The position numbers and the translations under genes are program-made. The notes under the pieces are model-generated. The model was not told the origin of the DNA and ran no database searches. It saw nothing but the letters and a program-made list of their open reading frames with translations. A stretch of 64,000 nucleotides of DNA from Burkholderiales bacterium (GTDB taxonomy: Bacteria; Pseudomonadota; Gammaproteobacteria; Burkholderiales; Burkholderiaceae_E), in the NCBI GenBank assembly GCA_026399875.1, contig JAPLQF010000030.1:1-64000 (forward strand), written 5' to 3'. Numbering within the stretch: the stretch's first letter is position 1; each line of letters opens with the position of its first letter. Of this stretch, positions 36,105-47,587 are shown piece by piece.

Positions 36105-36755
36105 GTGTCCGATACCGCTTTCAAGGTTCGCGTCTGGGATCTGCCCACCCGACTTTTCCACTGGACGCTCGCCGCTCTGGTGACTGGTTCCTTCGTCAGC
36201 GTCAAGCTGGGCAATATGGTGTGGCATGGGCGCCTCGGCTATGCAGTGCTCGCGCTGCTGCTGTTTCGCCTGGTCTGGGGATTTGCCGGCGGCGGCTATT
36301 CACGCTTTTCCGCATTCGTGCGCGGCCCGGGATCGGTCATGGCCTACCTGCGCGGCGCCTCGCATGGTCCGGGGCACAATCCGCTTGGCGCGCTGTCGGT
36401 GCTGGCGATGCTGGCAGCCCTGCTCTTTCAGGCGAGTTCGGGCCTCTTCACCAATGACGACATCGCCTTCGAAGGGCCGCTCTCGCATCGCGTCAGCGGC
36501 GCGCTGGCGAGCCTGCTGACAACCTGGCATCGCCTCAACGAAAACATTCTGATCGCGCTGGTCGTGGTACATGTCGCGGCGATTGTTTACTACCGTCTGC
36601 GGCTCAAGCAGGACCTGATCGGCCCGATGCTCACCGGCGATGCCTTGCTGTCGCGCCCCTATCCGGGCTCACCCGACAATCTGGCGATGCGACTGCGGGC
36701 ACTTGCCATTGCCACGGTGTGCGCGGCGCTGGTGGCCTGGATCATCGCGCTGTGA
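36105..36755 (+). CDS. Cytochrome b561 / Ni-Fe hydrogenase-type b-cytochrome
   Basis: A 216-residue membrane protein with four hydrophobic helices plus a C-terminal one and haem-ligand histidines in RLFHWTLAA, MVWHGRLGY and VVHVAAIVYYRL. The N-terminal VRVWDLPTRLFHW pattern is typical of di-haem b-type cytochromes that pass electrons between quinols and periplasmic c-type partners. It is convergent with a cytochrome c' gene 143 bp away, which often accompanies it. The start is GTG 36105. Confidence 0.88.
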   Translation: MSDTAFKVRVWDLPTRLFHWTLAALVTGSFVSVKLGNMVWHGRLGYAVLALLLFRLVWGFAGGGYSRFSAFVRGPGSVMAYLRGASHGPGHNPLGALSVLAMLAALLFQASSGLFTNDDIAFEGPLSHRVSGALASLLTTWHRLNENILIALVVVHVAAIVYYRLRLKQDLIGPMLTGDALLSRPYPGSPDNLAMRLRALAIATVCAALVAWIIAL

Positions 36756-36779
36756 TTGCAGGCGGTGATTGCAGGCGGT
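36754..36779. repeat. 13-bp direct repeat
   Basis: GATTGCAGGCGGT is repeated twice head to tail (36754-36766 and 36767-36779), directly after the cytochrome b561 stop, with the start of a third copy (GATTG). It may be a replication-slippage product. Confidence 0.8.
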
Positions 36780-36898
36780 GATTGGATGCTGCAGGCGCGA
36801 TCCGACACTGATTGATCGGCCAGCGGCGGTCGACATGCAAGCCGACCTCGGCATTCACCCGACCGCGGCACAGGGTCCGCAATCGGGTCTGCGGTCAC

Positions 36899-37345
36899 TT
36901 ACTCGCGACGGAAATCGTCGTGGCAGCCCTTGCAGGTTGCAGCAGCCGCACCGAAGGCGGTCTTGAGCGCAGCCGGATCACCGGCAGCGGCCGGCAGTTT
37001 GCCAGTGGCATCAACCATCTTTTCGTAGGCCGCCTGGAACTTGGCCGGATCCTTCCAGATCTCGGCCTTGGCACGGGTGTTCAGACCGGTGTCGGTGCCG
37101 GGTCCGAAGGCGGTTCCCGGCAGATGCGCCAAGGTGGATACCAGCGAGGCATTGTAGGAAGCGACCTTGGCATCGTAAGGAATTCGACCATTGACCATCG
37201 CGCCAAGACGGCCGAAGTGGGCACCGAGCACCGTGTAAGCCGACTGACGATACTTGATCGCATCTTCGGGCTTGGCAAATTGAGCGTGTGAGCTCAGGGG
37301 CAGCAGGGCTGCAGCAACGGCGACAGCCGCAAACAATGACTTCAT
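36899..37345 (-). CDS. Cytochrome c' (class II, NO-binding type)
   Basis: A 148-residue periplasmic protein with a signal peptide (about 1-21, ending SSHA before QFAKPED). The four-helix bundle carries the haem motif CKGCH at residues 138-142, near the C-terminus, as in cytochromes c'. The family binds NO and may protect against nitrosative stress. The start at MKSLFAAVAV (37345) opens the signal peptide. It is convergent with the cytochrome b561 gene, a probable electron donor or partner. Confidence 0.92.
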   Translation of the reverse strand: MKSLFAAVAVAAALLPLSSHAQFAKPEDAIKYRQSAYTVLGAHFGRLGAMVNGRIPYDAKVASYNASLVSTLAHLPGTAFGPGTDTGLNTRAKAEIWKDPAKFQAAYEKMVDATGKLPAAAGDPAALKTAFGAAAATCKGCHDDFRRE

Positions 37346-37464
37346 GGTGACTCCAGTTGAAAAGACGGGATCTGACGGGACAAAGAAGCGGAGGACGGGA
37401 CAAACCGGCCGGATCTTAGCAGCCCCGACACAATCTGGCACTACCCGGCCTCAATACCCGATGA

Positions 37465-39570
<2,106 letters not shown>

Positions 39571-39597
39571 GCCTCACCGCTCAACCAGACGCAACAC

Positions 39598-41196
39598 TCA
39601 GGCAGGCGAAAAACTGTCAGGGCGTGCCTTCTCCCAGAAGGCCTTGTAAACCGGCAGATCTGGTACACCGTCGATCAGTTCACCGCCCCTGAGCATCGGG
39701 TAGACGGTCGACAGCATCTGGATGTCGGTGCCTGTCACCCGGCGCATGATGTGATCGAGATCAAGTTGCGACGGATGGGTGAGCCCGGCCGCAGCAATCA
39801 GCTCGGCCAGGGCCTTGAGGGTGTTCTGGTGAAAGTTGAACACCCGCTCGGCCTTGTCGGGCACGACCAGCGCACGCTGACGGGCAGCGTCCTGTGTGGT
39901 GACCCCGGTCGGGCATCTTCCGGTGTGGCAATTCATCGCCTGGATGCAACCCACGGCAAACATGAAACCGCGGGCGCTGTTGCACCAGTCGGCGCCCATC
40001 CCCATGGTGCGGGCAATGTCGAAGGCGCTGGTGATCTTGCCGGCCGCACCCAGCCTGATCTGCGAGCGCAGATTCATGCCGACCAGCGTGTCATGGACCA
40101 GCATCAATCCTTCTCGCATCGGCATGCCGACCCGATCGATGAATTCGGCGGGTGCTGCACCCGTGCCGCCCTCCTTGCCGTCGATCACGATGAAATCCGG
40201 CGTGATGCCGGTCTCGTGCATGGCCTTGGCAATCGCAAACCATTCCCAGGGATGGCCGACCGCAAACTTGAAACCGGTGGGCTTGCCACCCGAAAGCCGG
40301 CGCAGTTCGTCGATGAATTCGAGCAGTCCGATGGGGGTCGAAAAAGCCGAATGAGAGGCGGGTGAGACGCAATCAACCCACGGGGGCACGCCACGTGCGG
40401 CAGCGATCTCGGGTGTGACCTTGGGGCCCGGCAGCACGCCGCCATGGCCGGGCTTGGCCCCCTGCGACAGCTTGACCTCGATCATCTTCACCTGATCGTC
40501 GCAGGCGTTCTCGACGAAGCGCTCACGATCGAAACGACCCGCTTCGTCACGGGCGCCGAAATAACCCGATCCGATCTCCCAGATCAGATCGCCGCCAAAC
40601 TCGCGGTGGTAGGCCGAGATCGAGCCCTCGCCGGTGTCATGGGCAAAGCCGCCTCGTTTGGCGCCCCGGTTGAGAGCTCGGATGGCATTGGCTGACAGCG
40701 AACCGAAGCTCATCGCCGAAATATTGAAGATCGATGCCTCATAGGGCCGAACACAGCGCGGGCCGCCTACCGTGACGCGAAAATCATGCGACTGCAGGGG
40801 TGCCGGAACCATCGCATGGTTCATCCACTCAAAACCACTGGCATAGGTGTCGAGCTGCGTGCCGAATGGGCGCTTGTCGATGTCCTGCTTGGCCCGCTGA
40901 TACACCAGTGCCCGCTGCAGGCGCGAGAACGGCACCGCATCGCTGTCGGACTCGATCAGGTATTGGCGAATCTCGGGACGGATCGCCTCGAACATGAAGC
41001 GCAGATGCCCGAACACCGGGTAATTTCGCAGGATCGCGTGGCGCGTCTGCAGCAGATCACGGGCACCGACTGCCGTCAGCACCGCGGCAAGCACACTCCA
41101 CCACCAGCCGATTTCGCCGACACGCGCACCCCAGGCGAGCAAAGGCGTGGCAATCGCAAAACCTGCAAGGGTCAGGAATCTGATGAGAGAGGTCAT
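39598..41196 (-). CDS. Membrane-anchored FMN-binding glutamate-synthase-like protein
   Basis: A 532-residue protein homologous to the FMN/Fe-S domain of the glutamate synthase large subunit, but lacking the glutaminase domain. Two N-terminal membrane segments (about 7-23 and 30-47) are followed by the TIM-barrel: SFGSLSANAIRALNRGAKRGG, KPGHGGVLPG, DGKEGGTGAAP and the iron-sulphur Cys cluster CIQAMNCHTGRCP. The reaction of this single-domain family is not established. Without a glutaminase domain it would need ammonia or another substrate. It is convergent with the GST gene, 27 bp apart. Confidence 0.87.
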   Translation of the reverse strand: MTSLIRFLTLAGFAIATPLLAWGARVGEIGWWWSVLAAVLTAVGARDLLQTRHAILRNYPVFGHLRFMFEAIRPEIRQYLIESDSDAVPFSRLQRALVYQRAKQDIDKRPFGTQLDTYASGFEWMNHAMVPAPLQSHDFRVTVGGPRCVRPYEASIFNISAMSFGSLSANAIRALNRGAKRGGFAHDTGEGSISAYHREFGGDLIWEIGSGYFGARDEAGRFDRERFVENACDDQVKMIEVKLSQGAKPGHGGVLPGPKVTPEIAAARGVPPWVDCVSPASHSAFSTPIGLLEFIDELRRLSGGKPTGFKFAVGHPWEWFAIAKAMHETGITPDFIVIDGKEGGTGAAPAEFIDRVGMPMREGLMLVHDTLVGMNLRSQIRLGAAGKITSAFDIARTMGMGADWCNSARGFMFAVGCIQAMNCHTGRCPTGVTTQDAARQRALVVPDKAERVFNFHQNTLKALAELIAAAGLTHPSQLDLDHIMRRVTGTDIQMLSTVYPMLRGGELIDGVPDLPVYKAFWEKARPDSFSPA

Positions 41197-41302
41197 CGAC
41201 TCGGCTCCAGTCTCGGCTTCAGTGCATGGGGCAGAAAGCGGGTAAAGCGTCGCGAAGTCTAGCGCGACAATGGCTTGCGCCCATGACAGTCAGCGACCGT
41301 CG

Positions 41303-42454
41303 TCACGACCCTTGCGACCCTGACAACGCTGGCGGCCCCTGCAGCCCCTGCGCCGCGGCAATCACGCCGCCGCCCAGGCAGACCTCATCGTGATAGAGCA
41401 CCGCCGACTGCCCGGGCGTCACCGCCCACTGCGGCTGATCGAAGGCGAGCTCGAAGCCGCCGGAGCGATCGGGCGAAGGCGTGAACCGACAGGCCGCATC
41501 GGTCTGCCGGTAACGGGTCTTGGCACCCTGTCTGAGCTGCGCCGGCGGCACGCCGGCGATCCAGTGCGCATCACTCGCCTGAAGTGAGGCCGCGCGCAAC
41601 CAGGGGTGTTCATGGCCCTGCACCACATAAAGCGTATTGGCGCCCATGTCCTTTCCGGCGACATACCAGGCCTCGCCGCTGCCGGACTTTTGCCCGCCGA
41701 TGCCCACGCCCTTGCGCTGTCCGATGGTGTAGAACGCCAGTCCGACATGCTCCCCAAGCAGACGACCTTCGTCGTCGAGGATCGGGCCGGGCGCAGTCGG
41801 CAGATAGCGGTTGAGGAAGGCCCTGAACGGGCGCTCGCCGATGAAACAGATGCCGGTCGAATCCTTTTTCGCATGGTTGGGCAGACCGATCCGCTCGGCA
41901 ATCTCGCGCACCTCGCGCTTGGGCAGCTCGCCCACCGGAAACACCGTGCGGGCCAGCTGGGCCTGGGTCAGGCGATGCAGAAAATAGCTCTGGTCCTTGG
42001 TCGCGTCGAGGCCGCGCAGCAGTTCGTGACGCATGCCGCCCGGCATCGAGTCATCCGGTACAGCCCGCACCCGGGCGTAGTGGCCGGTACCGATGCAGTC
42101 GGCGCCAAGCCGCATGGCATGGTCGAGAAAGGCCTTGAACTTGATCTCGGCATTGCACAGCACATCAGGATTGGGGGTACGGCCCACCGAATACTCACGC
42201 AGAAACTCTGCGAAAACACGCTCCCGGTACTCGGCCGCAAAATTGACCGCCTCTAGCTCGATCCCCAGCACATCGGCCACACTCGCGGCATCGATCCAGT
42301 CCTGGCGACTCGAACAGTATTCGCTGTCGTCGTCGTCCTCCCAGTTCTTCATGAAGAGGCCAATGACCTCGTGGCCCTGTTCTTTGAGCAACCAGGCGGA
42401 GACCGCCGAGTCGACACCACCCGACAGACCGACCACAACACGCGAAGCGCTCAT
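41303..42454 (-). CDS. mnmA: tRNA-specific 2-thiouridylase MnmA
   Basis: Puts sulphur on uridine-34 of tRNAs Lys, Glu and Gln. The 383-residue enzyme has the PP-loop SGGVDS at residues 11-16, one catalytic Cys in [12 protein letters not shown] and the second in [12 protein letters not shown], both present. The C-terminal beta-barrel is complete, with a slightly long tail ([15 protein letters not shown]). Its start overlaps the nudJ stop by 4 bp, a pairing also seen in other proteobacteria. Confidence 0.96.
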   Translation of the reverse strand: MSASRVVVGLSGGVDSAVSAWLLKEQGHEVIGLFMKNWEDDDDSEYCSSRQDWIDAASVADVLGIELEAVNFAAEYRERVFAEFLREYSVGRTPNPDVLCNAEIKFKAFLDHAMRLGADCIGTGHYARVRAVPDDSMPGGMRHELLRGLDATKDQSYFLHRLTQAQLARTVFPVGELPKREVREIAERIGLPNHAKKDSTGICFIGERPFRAFLNRYLPTAPGPILDDEGRLLGEHVGLAFYTIGQRKGVGIGGQKSGSGEAWYVAGKDMGANTLYVVQGHEHPWLRAASLQASDAHWIAGVPPAQLRQGAKTRYRQTDAACRFTPSPDRSGGFELAFDQPQWAVTPGQSAVLYHDEVCLGGGVIAAAQGLQGPPALSGSQGS

Positions 42455-42957
42455 CGACCAGGTGCCGCGGGGACGCCAGGCGTGGGATCGAGGGCGCTGT
42501 CATGCGTCCAGACGATCTCGAGGTCGGCGCGGCGATTGGCCAGGAAATCGAGGACCGCACGCTCGACCAGCGGGCTGCGGTGCTGCTGCGGACAGGCAAG
42601 GATCTCGGCCGGCGACATCCAGAAGGCACGCACGATGCCCTCATCAAGCGCCCGGGTCGGATCATGCGAGATCGGCCGGCACAAGAAGGTATGGCGCAGG
42701 TAGGTCACATCGACGCCGGCAGCCGCGTTCACATGTCGCGCCAGGTGAACGCCCTGCAAGGCAATCGCCTCGACCGTCCAGGCGGTTTCTTCAAGGGCTT
42801 CACGCACCACCGCCTGCTGCAGCGTCTCGCCGGGATCAAGATGACCGGCCGGCTGATTCAGACGCAGACCGAGCGGGGTGTGTTCCTCGATCATGAGCAG
42901 CAGGCCATCGCGTTCGATGACCGCGGCGACCGTCGTGCTGGGCTTCCAGATGTCCAT
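42451..42957 (-). CDS. nudJ: NudJ-like Nudix phosphatase
   Basis: A 168-residue Nudix hydrolase. The Nudix box runs from residue 38 to 60: GHLDPGE, seven residues, then REALEET; the last Gly of the consensus is Ala here, as tolerated in NudJ. NudJ removes phosphate from HMP-pyrophosphate and nucleoside di/triphosphates. The start at MDIWKP (42957) gives family length. The ATGA overlap with mnmA supports the NudJ assignment. It is divergent from pntAA. Confidence 0.85.
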   Translation of the reverse strand: MDIWKPSTTVAAVIERDGLLLMIEEHTPLGLRLNQPAGHLDPGETLQQAVVREALEETAWTVEAIALQGVHLARHVNAAAGVDVTYLRHTFLCRPISHDPTRALDEGIVRAFWMSPAEILACPQQHRSPLVERAVLDFLANRRADLEIVWTHDSALDPTPGVPAAPGR

Positions 42958-43059
42958 TTTTTGAGTGTAACCGAGGCAAATCGGACTGCTGCGCGAGCCC
43001 TGCGCAGGCAAAAAGCCACGCTACAGGTTATCCTTTTGGGATTGCCTGGAGAAAACAGA

Positions 43060-44175
43060 ATGAAAATCGGAGTGCCGACCGAGACGCGCGCCGGAGAGTC
43101 GCGGGTCGCCGCCACCCCTGAAACGGTGAAGAAACTGGTCGCAGCCAAGCACGAAGTGATCGTGCAGTCTGGCGCTGGCACCGGTGCGAGCGTGACAGAT
43201 GCCGCCTACGAGGCAGCGGGCGCGATCCTTGCCGATGCCAACACCGCCTTCAAGGCCGACATGGTCCTGAAGGTGCGGCGCCCCTCACCTGACGAACTTG
43301 CCCTGATGCCGCCCGGCACCGCGGTGGTCGCCATGCTCGATCCCTTCGATCGGGCCGGCCTCGAACAGCTGGCAAGTGCCGGCACGACTGCCTTCGCGCT
43401 CGAAGCCGCACCGCGCACAACCCGCGCCCAGAGCATGGACGTGCTGTCTTCGCAGGCCAATATCGCCGGCTACAAGGCGGTCATGGTGGCAGCCAATGCC
43501 TATCAGCGCTTCATGCCGATGCTCATGACGGCCGCTGGCACAGTCAAAGCCGCGCGCGTGGTTATCCTCGGCGTCGGCGTGGCCGGGCTGCAGGCCATCG
43601 CGACTGCCAAGCGGCTCGGGGCGGTCATCGAAGCCTCCGACGTGCGGCCGCCGGTCAAGGAACAGGTCGAATCGCTCGGCGCCAAGTTCATCGATGTGGC
43701 CTACGAGACCGACGAAGAGCGCGAAATCGCCAAGGGCGCGGGCGGCTATGCCCGGCCGATGCCCGAGAGCTGGATGAAACGTCAGGCAGCCGCAGTCGCC
43801 GAACGAATCAAGCAGGCCGACATCGTGATCACCACCGCCCTCATCCCCGGCCGCAAGGCGCCGGTGCTGGTGACCGAGGAGATGGTCATGTCGATGAAAG
43901 CCGGATCGGTCATCGTCGACATGGCGGTCGAACAGGGTGGCAACTGCCCCCTGTCAGAGCCCGGTCGCACGGTGACGAAACACGGCGTGCACATCATCGG
44001 CGAAACCAATCTGCCCTCAATGGTTGCGGCCGATGCCTCGGCACTCTATGCCCGCAACGTCATCGATTTCCTCAAGCTCGTGATCGACGCCGACGGCAAG
44101 CTCAAGATCGATCTCGAAGACGACATTGTCAAAGCCTGCCTCGTCGTTCGCGACGGCCAGGTCCTGCGGGCCTGA
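43060..44175 (+). CDS. pntAA: Proton-translocating NAD(P)+ transhydrogenase, subunit alpha part 1 (NAD-binding)
   Basis: Soluble domain I of the transhydrogenase that couples proton flow to NADPH formation. The 371-residue subunit has [20 protein letters not shown] at the N-terminus, [20 protein letters not shown] (NAD fold) and the loop [23 protein letters not shown]. It resembles alanine dehydrogenase, but the neighbouring pntAB/pntB genes settle the identity. GGAG lies 10 nt before ATG 43060. It is the first gene of the operon, divergent from nudJ. Confidence 0.96.
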   Translation: MKIGVPTETRAGESRVAATPETVKKLVAAKHEVIVQSGAGTGASVTDAAYEAAGAILADANTAFKADMVLKVRRPSPDELALMPPGTAVVAMLDPFDRAGLEQLASAGTTAFALEAAPRTTRAQSMDVLSSQANIAGYKAVMVAANAYQRFMPMLMTAAGTVKAARVVILGVGVAGLQAIATAKRLGAVIEASDVRPPVKEQVESLGAKFIDVAYETDEEREIAKGAGGYARPMPESWMKRQAAAVAERIKQADIVITTALIPGRKAPVLVTEEMVMSMKAGSVIVDMAVEQGGNCPLSEPGRTVTKHGVHIIGETNLPSMVAADASALYARNVIDFLKLVIDADGKLKIDLEDDIVKACLVVRDGQVLRA

Positions 44176-44233
44176 ACCCAGAGCCTGCCGGTCCGAACCC
44201 CAATATCCCGCCGACAGAAGGTCATCCGAGCAA

Positions 44234-44557
44234 ATGGAAGTCATCAGTCCTACCGTCATCAACCTGATCATTTTTGTGCTGGCGATCTACGTCGGCTTTC
44301 ATGTGGTCTGGAACGTCACCCCCGCCCTGCATACGCCGCTGATGGCGGTCACCAACGCGATCTCGGCGATCATCATCGTCGGCGCGATGCTGGCCGCTGC
44401 GCTCACCACCACACCCCTTGGCAAGTTCATGGGCGTGGCGGCGGTGGCGCTGGCGGCAGTCAATGTGTTCGGCGGCTTTCTCGTGACCCGCCGCATGCTC
44501 GATATGTTCAAGAAAAAAGCGCCGCGCGAAGGCGCGGGCAAGGCAGAAAAGTCATGA
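44234..44557 (+). CDS. pntAB: Transhydrogenase subunit alpha part 2 (membrane)
   Basis: A 107-residue membrane subunit with three or four helices (about 5-25, 34-55, 60-85); [26 protein letters not shown] is the signature of the PntAB membrane domain. It forms part of the proton path with PntB. In many bacteria it is fused to the NAD domain; here it is separate. ATG 44234. The stop overlaps the next small gene by 4 bp. Confidence 0.95.
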   Translation: MEVISPTVINLIIFVLAIYVGFHVVWNVTPALHTPLMAVTNAISAIIIVGAMLAAALTTTPLGKFMGVAAVALAAVNVFGGFLVTRRMLDMFKKKAPREGAGKAEKS

Positions 44558-44793
44558 CAGTGCGTGCCTTCATCGTTTTGCTGGTCATCACCATCATCGG
44601 GATTGCGCTCGGCGACCACATCGCAAAAGACTTTGCGGCGCCCGGCCTTGAGCGCACCTTCACCGTGCTCGTGATCGCTACGCTCATCGTCGCCCCCTGC
44701 GCCTGGATTCTCGGGCGACTGGGCTGGATCAACAGCGGCCGGATCGATTTCAGCCGCAACAGCCAACCGCCTCGCAGCGGAGGCCAGGCCTAA
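44554..44793 (+). CDS. Unidentified 79-residue membrane protein inside the pnt operon
   Basis: I do not recognise this protein. It has two predicted membrane helices (about 5-21, [16 protein letters not shown], and 35-54, [20 protein letters not shown]) and a polar, basic C-terminus ([16 protein letters not shown]). Its start overlaps the pntAB stop as ATGA, and its stop is 1 bp before pntB, so it is translated with the transhydrogenase. That packing implies a real gene, perhaps a small accessory subunit; this is inference only. Confidence 0.75.
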   Translation: MTVRAFIVLLVITIIGIALGDHIAKDFAAPGLERTFTVLVIATLIVAPCAWILGRLGWINSGRIDFSRNSQPPRSGGQA

Positions 44794-44794
44794 C

Positions 44795-46285
44795 ATGAAC
44801 CTCATCGTCCTGCTGTATCTCGTCGCCTCGATCTGCTTCATCCAGGCACTCAAAGGTCTGTCGCACCCCACCACCTCCATCCGGGGCAATCTTTTCGGCA
44901 TGGTCGGCATGGGCATCGCCGCGGTGACCACGGTCGCGCTCATCTACATGATGCGCGCCGAATTCGCACCGATGGGCCTGGCCTGGGTGCTGCTCGGTCT
45001 GGTCATCGGCGGCAGCGCCGGCGCCTACATGGCCGCCAAGGTCGAGATGACCAAGATGCCCGAACTGGTCGCCTTCATGCACAGCATGATCGGTCTGGCC
45101 GCGGTCTGCATCGCGATCGCCGCGGTGGCCGAACCCTGGGCCTTCGGCATTACCGACTATCCCAAGGAACTGCTGATCGGCGCCAAGACGCAGGCTGGCG
45201 CCATCGTCGCCGACATCATCACGCGCCCGCCGATTCCAACCGGCAACCGGCTCGAACTCTTTCTTGGGGCTGCAATCGGTGCAATCACCTTCAGCGGCTC
45301 GGTGATCGCCTTCGGCAAGCTTTCGGGCAAATACAAGTTCCGGCTCTTCCAGGGCGCGCCGGTGGTCTTCTCCGGCCAGCACATGCTCAACCTGGTGCTC
45401 GGTCTGGCCACGGTCGCACTCGGCCTGGTGTTCACTTACAACGAGAGCTGGCCCGCCTTCATGGCGATGCTCGCACTGGCCTTTTTGCTCGGCGTGCTGA
45501 TCATCATCCCGATCGGCGGGGCCGACATGCCGGTGGTGGTCTCGATGCTCAACAGCTATTCGGGCTGGGCGGCGGCCGGCATCGGCTTTTCGCTCAACAA
45601 CAGCATGCTGATCATTGCCGGCTCGCTGGTGGGTGCCTCGGGCGCGATCCTGAGCTACATCATGTGCAAGGCCATGAACCGCTCGTTCTTCAACGTGATC
45701 CTGGGCGGCTTCGGCGGCGACGCGGCGGCAGCGGCCGCAGGTGGCGGCGCGCAGCAGCAGCGCCCGGTCAAGAGCGGCTCGGCCGAAGACGCGGCTTTCC
45801 TGATGAGCAATGCCGACACCGTCATCATCGTGCCGGGCTATGGTCTGGCAGTGGCCCGCGCCCAGCATGCGCTCAAGGAACTCGCCCAGAAGCTCACCGA
45901 CCATGGTGTGACCGTCAAATACGCGATCCATCCGGTGGCAGGCCGCATGCCGGGCCATATGAACGTGCTGCTGGCCGAAGCCGAAGTGCCTTATGACCAG
46001 GTCTTCGAGATGGAGGACATCAATGCCGAGTTCGGCCAGGCCGATGTGGCACTGATTCTGGGCGCCAATGACGTGGTCAATCCAGCCGCCAAGGATCCGA
46101 AGTCGTCGATTGCCGGCATGCCCATCCTGGAGGCTTACAAAGCGAAGACCGTCATTGTCAACAAGCGAAGCATGGCCTCGGGTTATGCTGGTCTCGACAA
46201 TGAACTCTTCTACATGGACAAGACCATGATGGTGTTCGGCGATGCCAAGAAGGTCGTCGAGGACATGGTCAAGGCGGTCGAGTAA
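44795..46285 (+). CDS. pntB: Transhydrogenase subunit beta
   Basis: A 496-residue subunit: nine or so membrane helices (to about residue 300) followed by the NADP-binding domain III with IIVPGYGLAVARAQHAL, HPVAGRMPGHMNVLLAEA, GANDVVNPAA and KRSMASGYAGLDNELF, all family signatures. Together with PntAA and PntAB it makes NADPH at the cost of the proton gradient. It is complete. Confidence 0.97.
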   Translation: MNLIVLLYLVASICFIQALKGLSHPTTSIRGNLFGMVGMGIAAVTTVALIYMMRAEFAPMGLAWVLLGLVIGGSAGAYMAAKVEMTKMPELVAFMHSMIGLAAVCIAIAAVAEPWAFGITDYPKELLIGAKTQAGAIVADIITRPPIPTGNRLELFLGAAIGAITFSGSVIAFGKLSGKYKFRLFQGAPVVFSGQHMLNLVLGLATVALGLVFTYNESWPAFMAMLALAFLLGVLIIIPIGGADMPVVVSMLNSYSGWAAAGIGFSLNNSMLIIAGSLVGASGAILSYIMCKAMNRSFFNVILGGFGGDAAAAAAGGGAQQQRPVKSGSAEDAAFLMSNADTVIIVPGYGLAVARAQHALKELAQKLTDHGVTVKYAIHPVAGRMPGHMNVLLAEAEVPYDQVFEMEDINAEFGQADVALILGANDVVNPAAKDPKSSIAGMPILEAYKAKTVIVNKRSMASGYAGLDNELFYMDKTMMVFGDAKKVVEDMVKAVE

Positions 46286-46328
46286 GCACGGCAACAGTCA
46301 GGCCGGCACAACCAAGCGCAGAGGAAGC

Positions 46329-46754
46329 ATGGCATCCGACAGCACGCCGATCACCACGGGAAGCCCCGACGCCATGCCCCCCGCCGGTCCCGGGCCTGGC
46401 AGCGAGGCCGACCTCCTCGAGGCCCTGCGCAAGGTCTGTCTCTTCGACTATCTGCTTCACATCGCCGGCCTGCTGCTGTCGGCCGGGCTGTTTTCGGTGA
46501 TCGCCCTGATCGTGAACTACATCAAGCGCGACAGTGCGCGCGGCACGATCTACGAAAGCCACATGAACTGGATGATCCGCACATTCTGGTGGGCGCTTTT
46601 CTGGGTCGTCGTGATCGCGATTCCGGCAGCACTGCTGTCAGTGGTCACCTTCGGCCTGCTCAGCTTCCTTTTCGTATTGCCCGGGGTTTGGTTCCTCTAT
46701 CGGATGATCAAGGGCATCCTGCGGCTCAATGACGGCCTGCCCATGCCGTCCTGA
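46329..46754 (+). CDS. DUF4870-like membrane protein
   Basis: A 141-residue protein: a Pro/Gly-rich N-terminus (about 1-30) followed by three hydrophobic segments (about 42-63, 82-104, 107-128) and the pattern HIAGLLLSAGLFSVIALIVNY...SHMNWMIRTFWW, which resembles DUF4870/Tic20-like small membrane proteins. Function unknown. It starts 43 bp after pntB, probably on the same transcript. Confidence 0.7.
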   Translation: MASDSTPITTGSPDAMPPAGPGPGSEADLLEALRKVCLFDYLLHIAGLLLSAGLFSVIALIVNYIKRDSARGTIYESHMNWMIRTFWWALFWVVVIAIPAALLSVVTFGLLSFLFVLPGVWFLYRMIKGILRLNDGLPMPS

Positions 46755-46792
46755 GTCGCCCGGACCCGGCTTTCCTCAGACAAAGGGTTCAG

Positions 46793-47548
46793 ATGAACGA
46801 CATTCCCATCGATCGATCGCGACGCCGGGCCATCCGGACCGGCCTTGGACTCCCGGTCGCACTGTCAGCCCTATCGGTGCTCGGTTCGGGCTGCGCCACC
46901 CCGAACGCCATACCGGCGCCGGCCGGTCTTGAACCCCTCCCGGTCCCGACACTGCGGGTCGGCGACCGCTGGCGTTATGTCCTGATCAACCGCTACAACA
47001 ATATCCCCATCGGCGAGGTTTCGGTCCAGGTCACCGCTGTCACGCCGCTCATCCGACTGAGCATCGACCGGGGCGCCGACAAACCAGTGCTTGAAGAAAT
47101 CTACACCGACCCCTGGTCGGTGATGCTCGAGACCGTCTACAGCGGAGAACCAATCCGCTTCAACGACCCGATGCCGGTGGTCCCGCAGGGCGCCAGAACC
47201 GGCTTGAATCTCAGGAGCAACACCCGCTACACCACGACACCGACTACGAGCTCGGCGTACGCCTGGAGCCAGCGTCTGTCGGTTGAAGGCTGGGAGCGGG
47301 TGACGGTGCCGGCGGGCAGCTTCGATGCCTTGCGAATCGTTCGGCTCATCAACTTCGAGCATCCTGATGTGTTTCGCTACTCACCCGAGCGCACCGACAT
47401 CGCGTGGTATGCGCCGCAGGTCGGACGTTGGGTCAAGCGCGACTGGACCGGCAGTTACCTGATGCCCGGTCTGATGCCGCGCGGCGGGCGTGCCCGGGAA
47501 GACTGGGTCAACTGGCAACTGACGGCTTACCAGCCCGCGCCGCGCTAG
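46793..47548 (+). CDS. Putative Tat-exported lipoprotein, unknown function
   Basis: A 251-residue protein not assigned to a family. The N-terminus has twin arginines (DRSRRRAIRTGLGL), a hydrophobic stretch and a lipobox-like LGSGC (Cys34), so it is probably a Tat-exported lipoprotein. The mature part is rich in beta strands: LRVGDRWRYVLINRY, WERVTVPAGSFDALRI and DIAWYAPQVGRWVKRDW. This layout is like DUF3108-type outer-membrane-associated proteins. Its gene is 38 bp after the DUF4870-like gene and convergent with the glycosyltransferase. Confidence 0.6.
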   Translation: MNDIPIDRSRRRAIRTGLGLPVALSALSVLGSGCATPNAIPAPAGLEPLPVPTLRVGDRWRYVLINRYNNIPIGEVSVQVTAVTPLIRLSIDRGADKPVLEEIYTDPWSVMLETVYSGEPIRFNDPMPVVPQGARTGLNLRSNTRYTTTPTTSSAYAWSQRLSVEGWERVTVPAGSFDALRIVRLINFEHPDVFRYSPERTDIAWYAPQVGRWVKRDWTGSYLMPGLMPRGGRAREDWVNWQLTAYQPAPR

Positions 47549-47587
47549 CCGCACCCTGCTTTCGCGCCAGTCTGTCGCAAGGCGGCG

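Noticed and set aside
46242-46328. Longer start for the DUF4870-like gene
   Set aside because: The extra 29 residues overlap pntB and are Arg/Ser-rich shadow sequence; ATG 46329 opens the conserved part.
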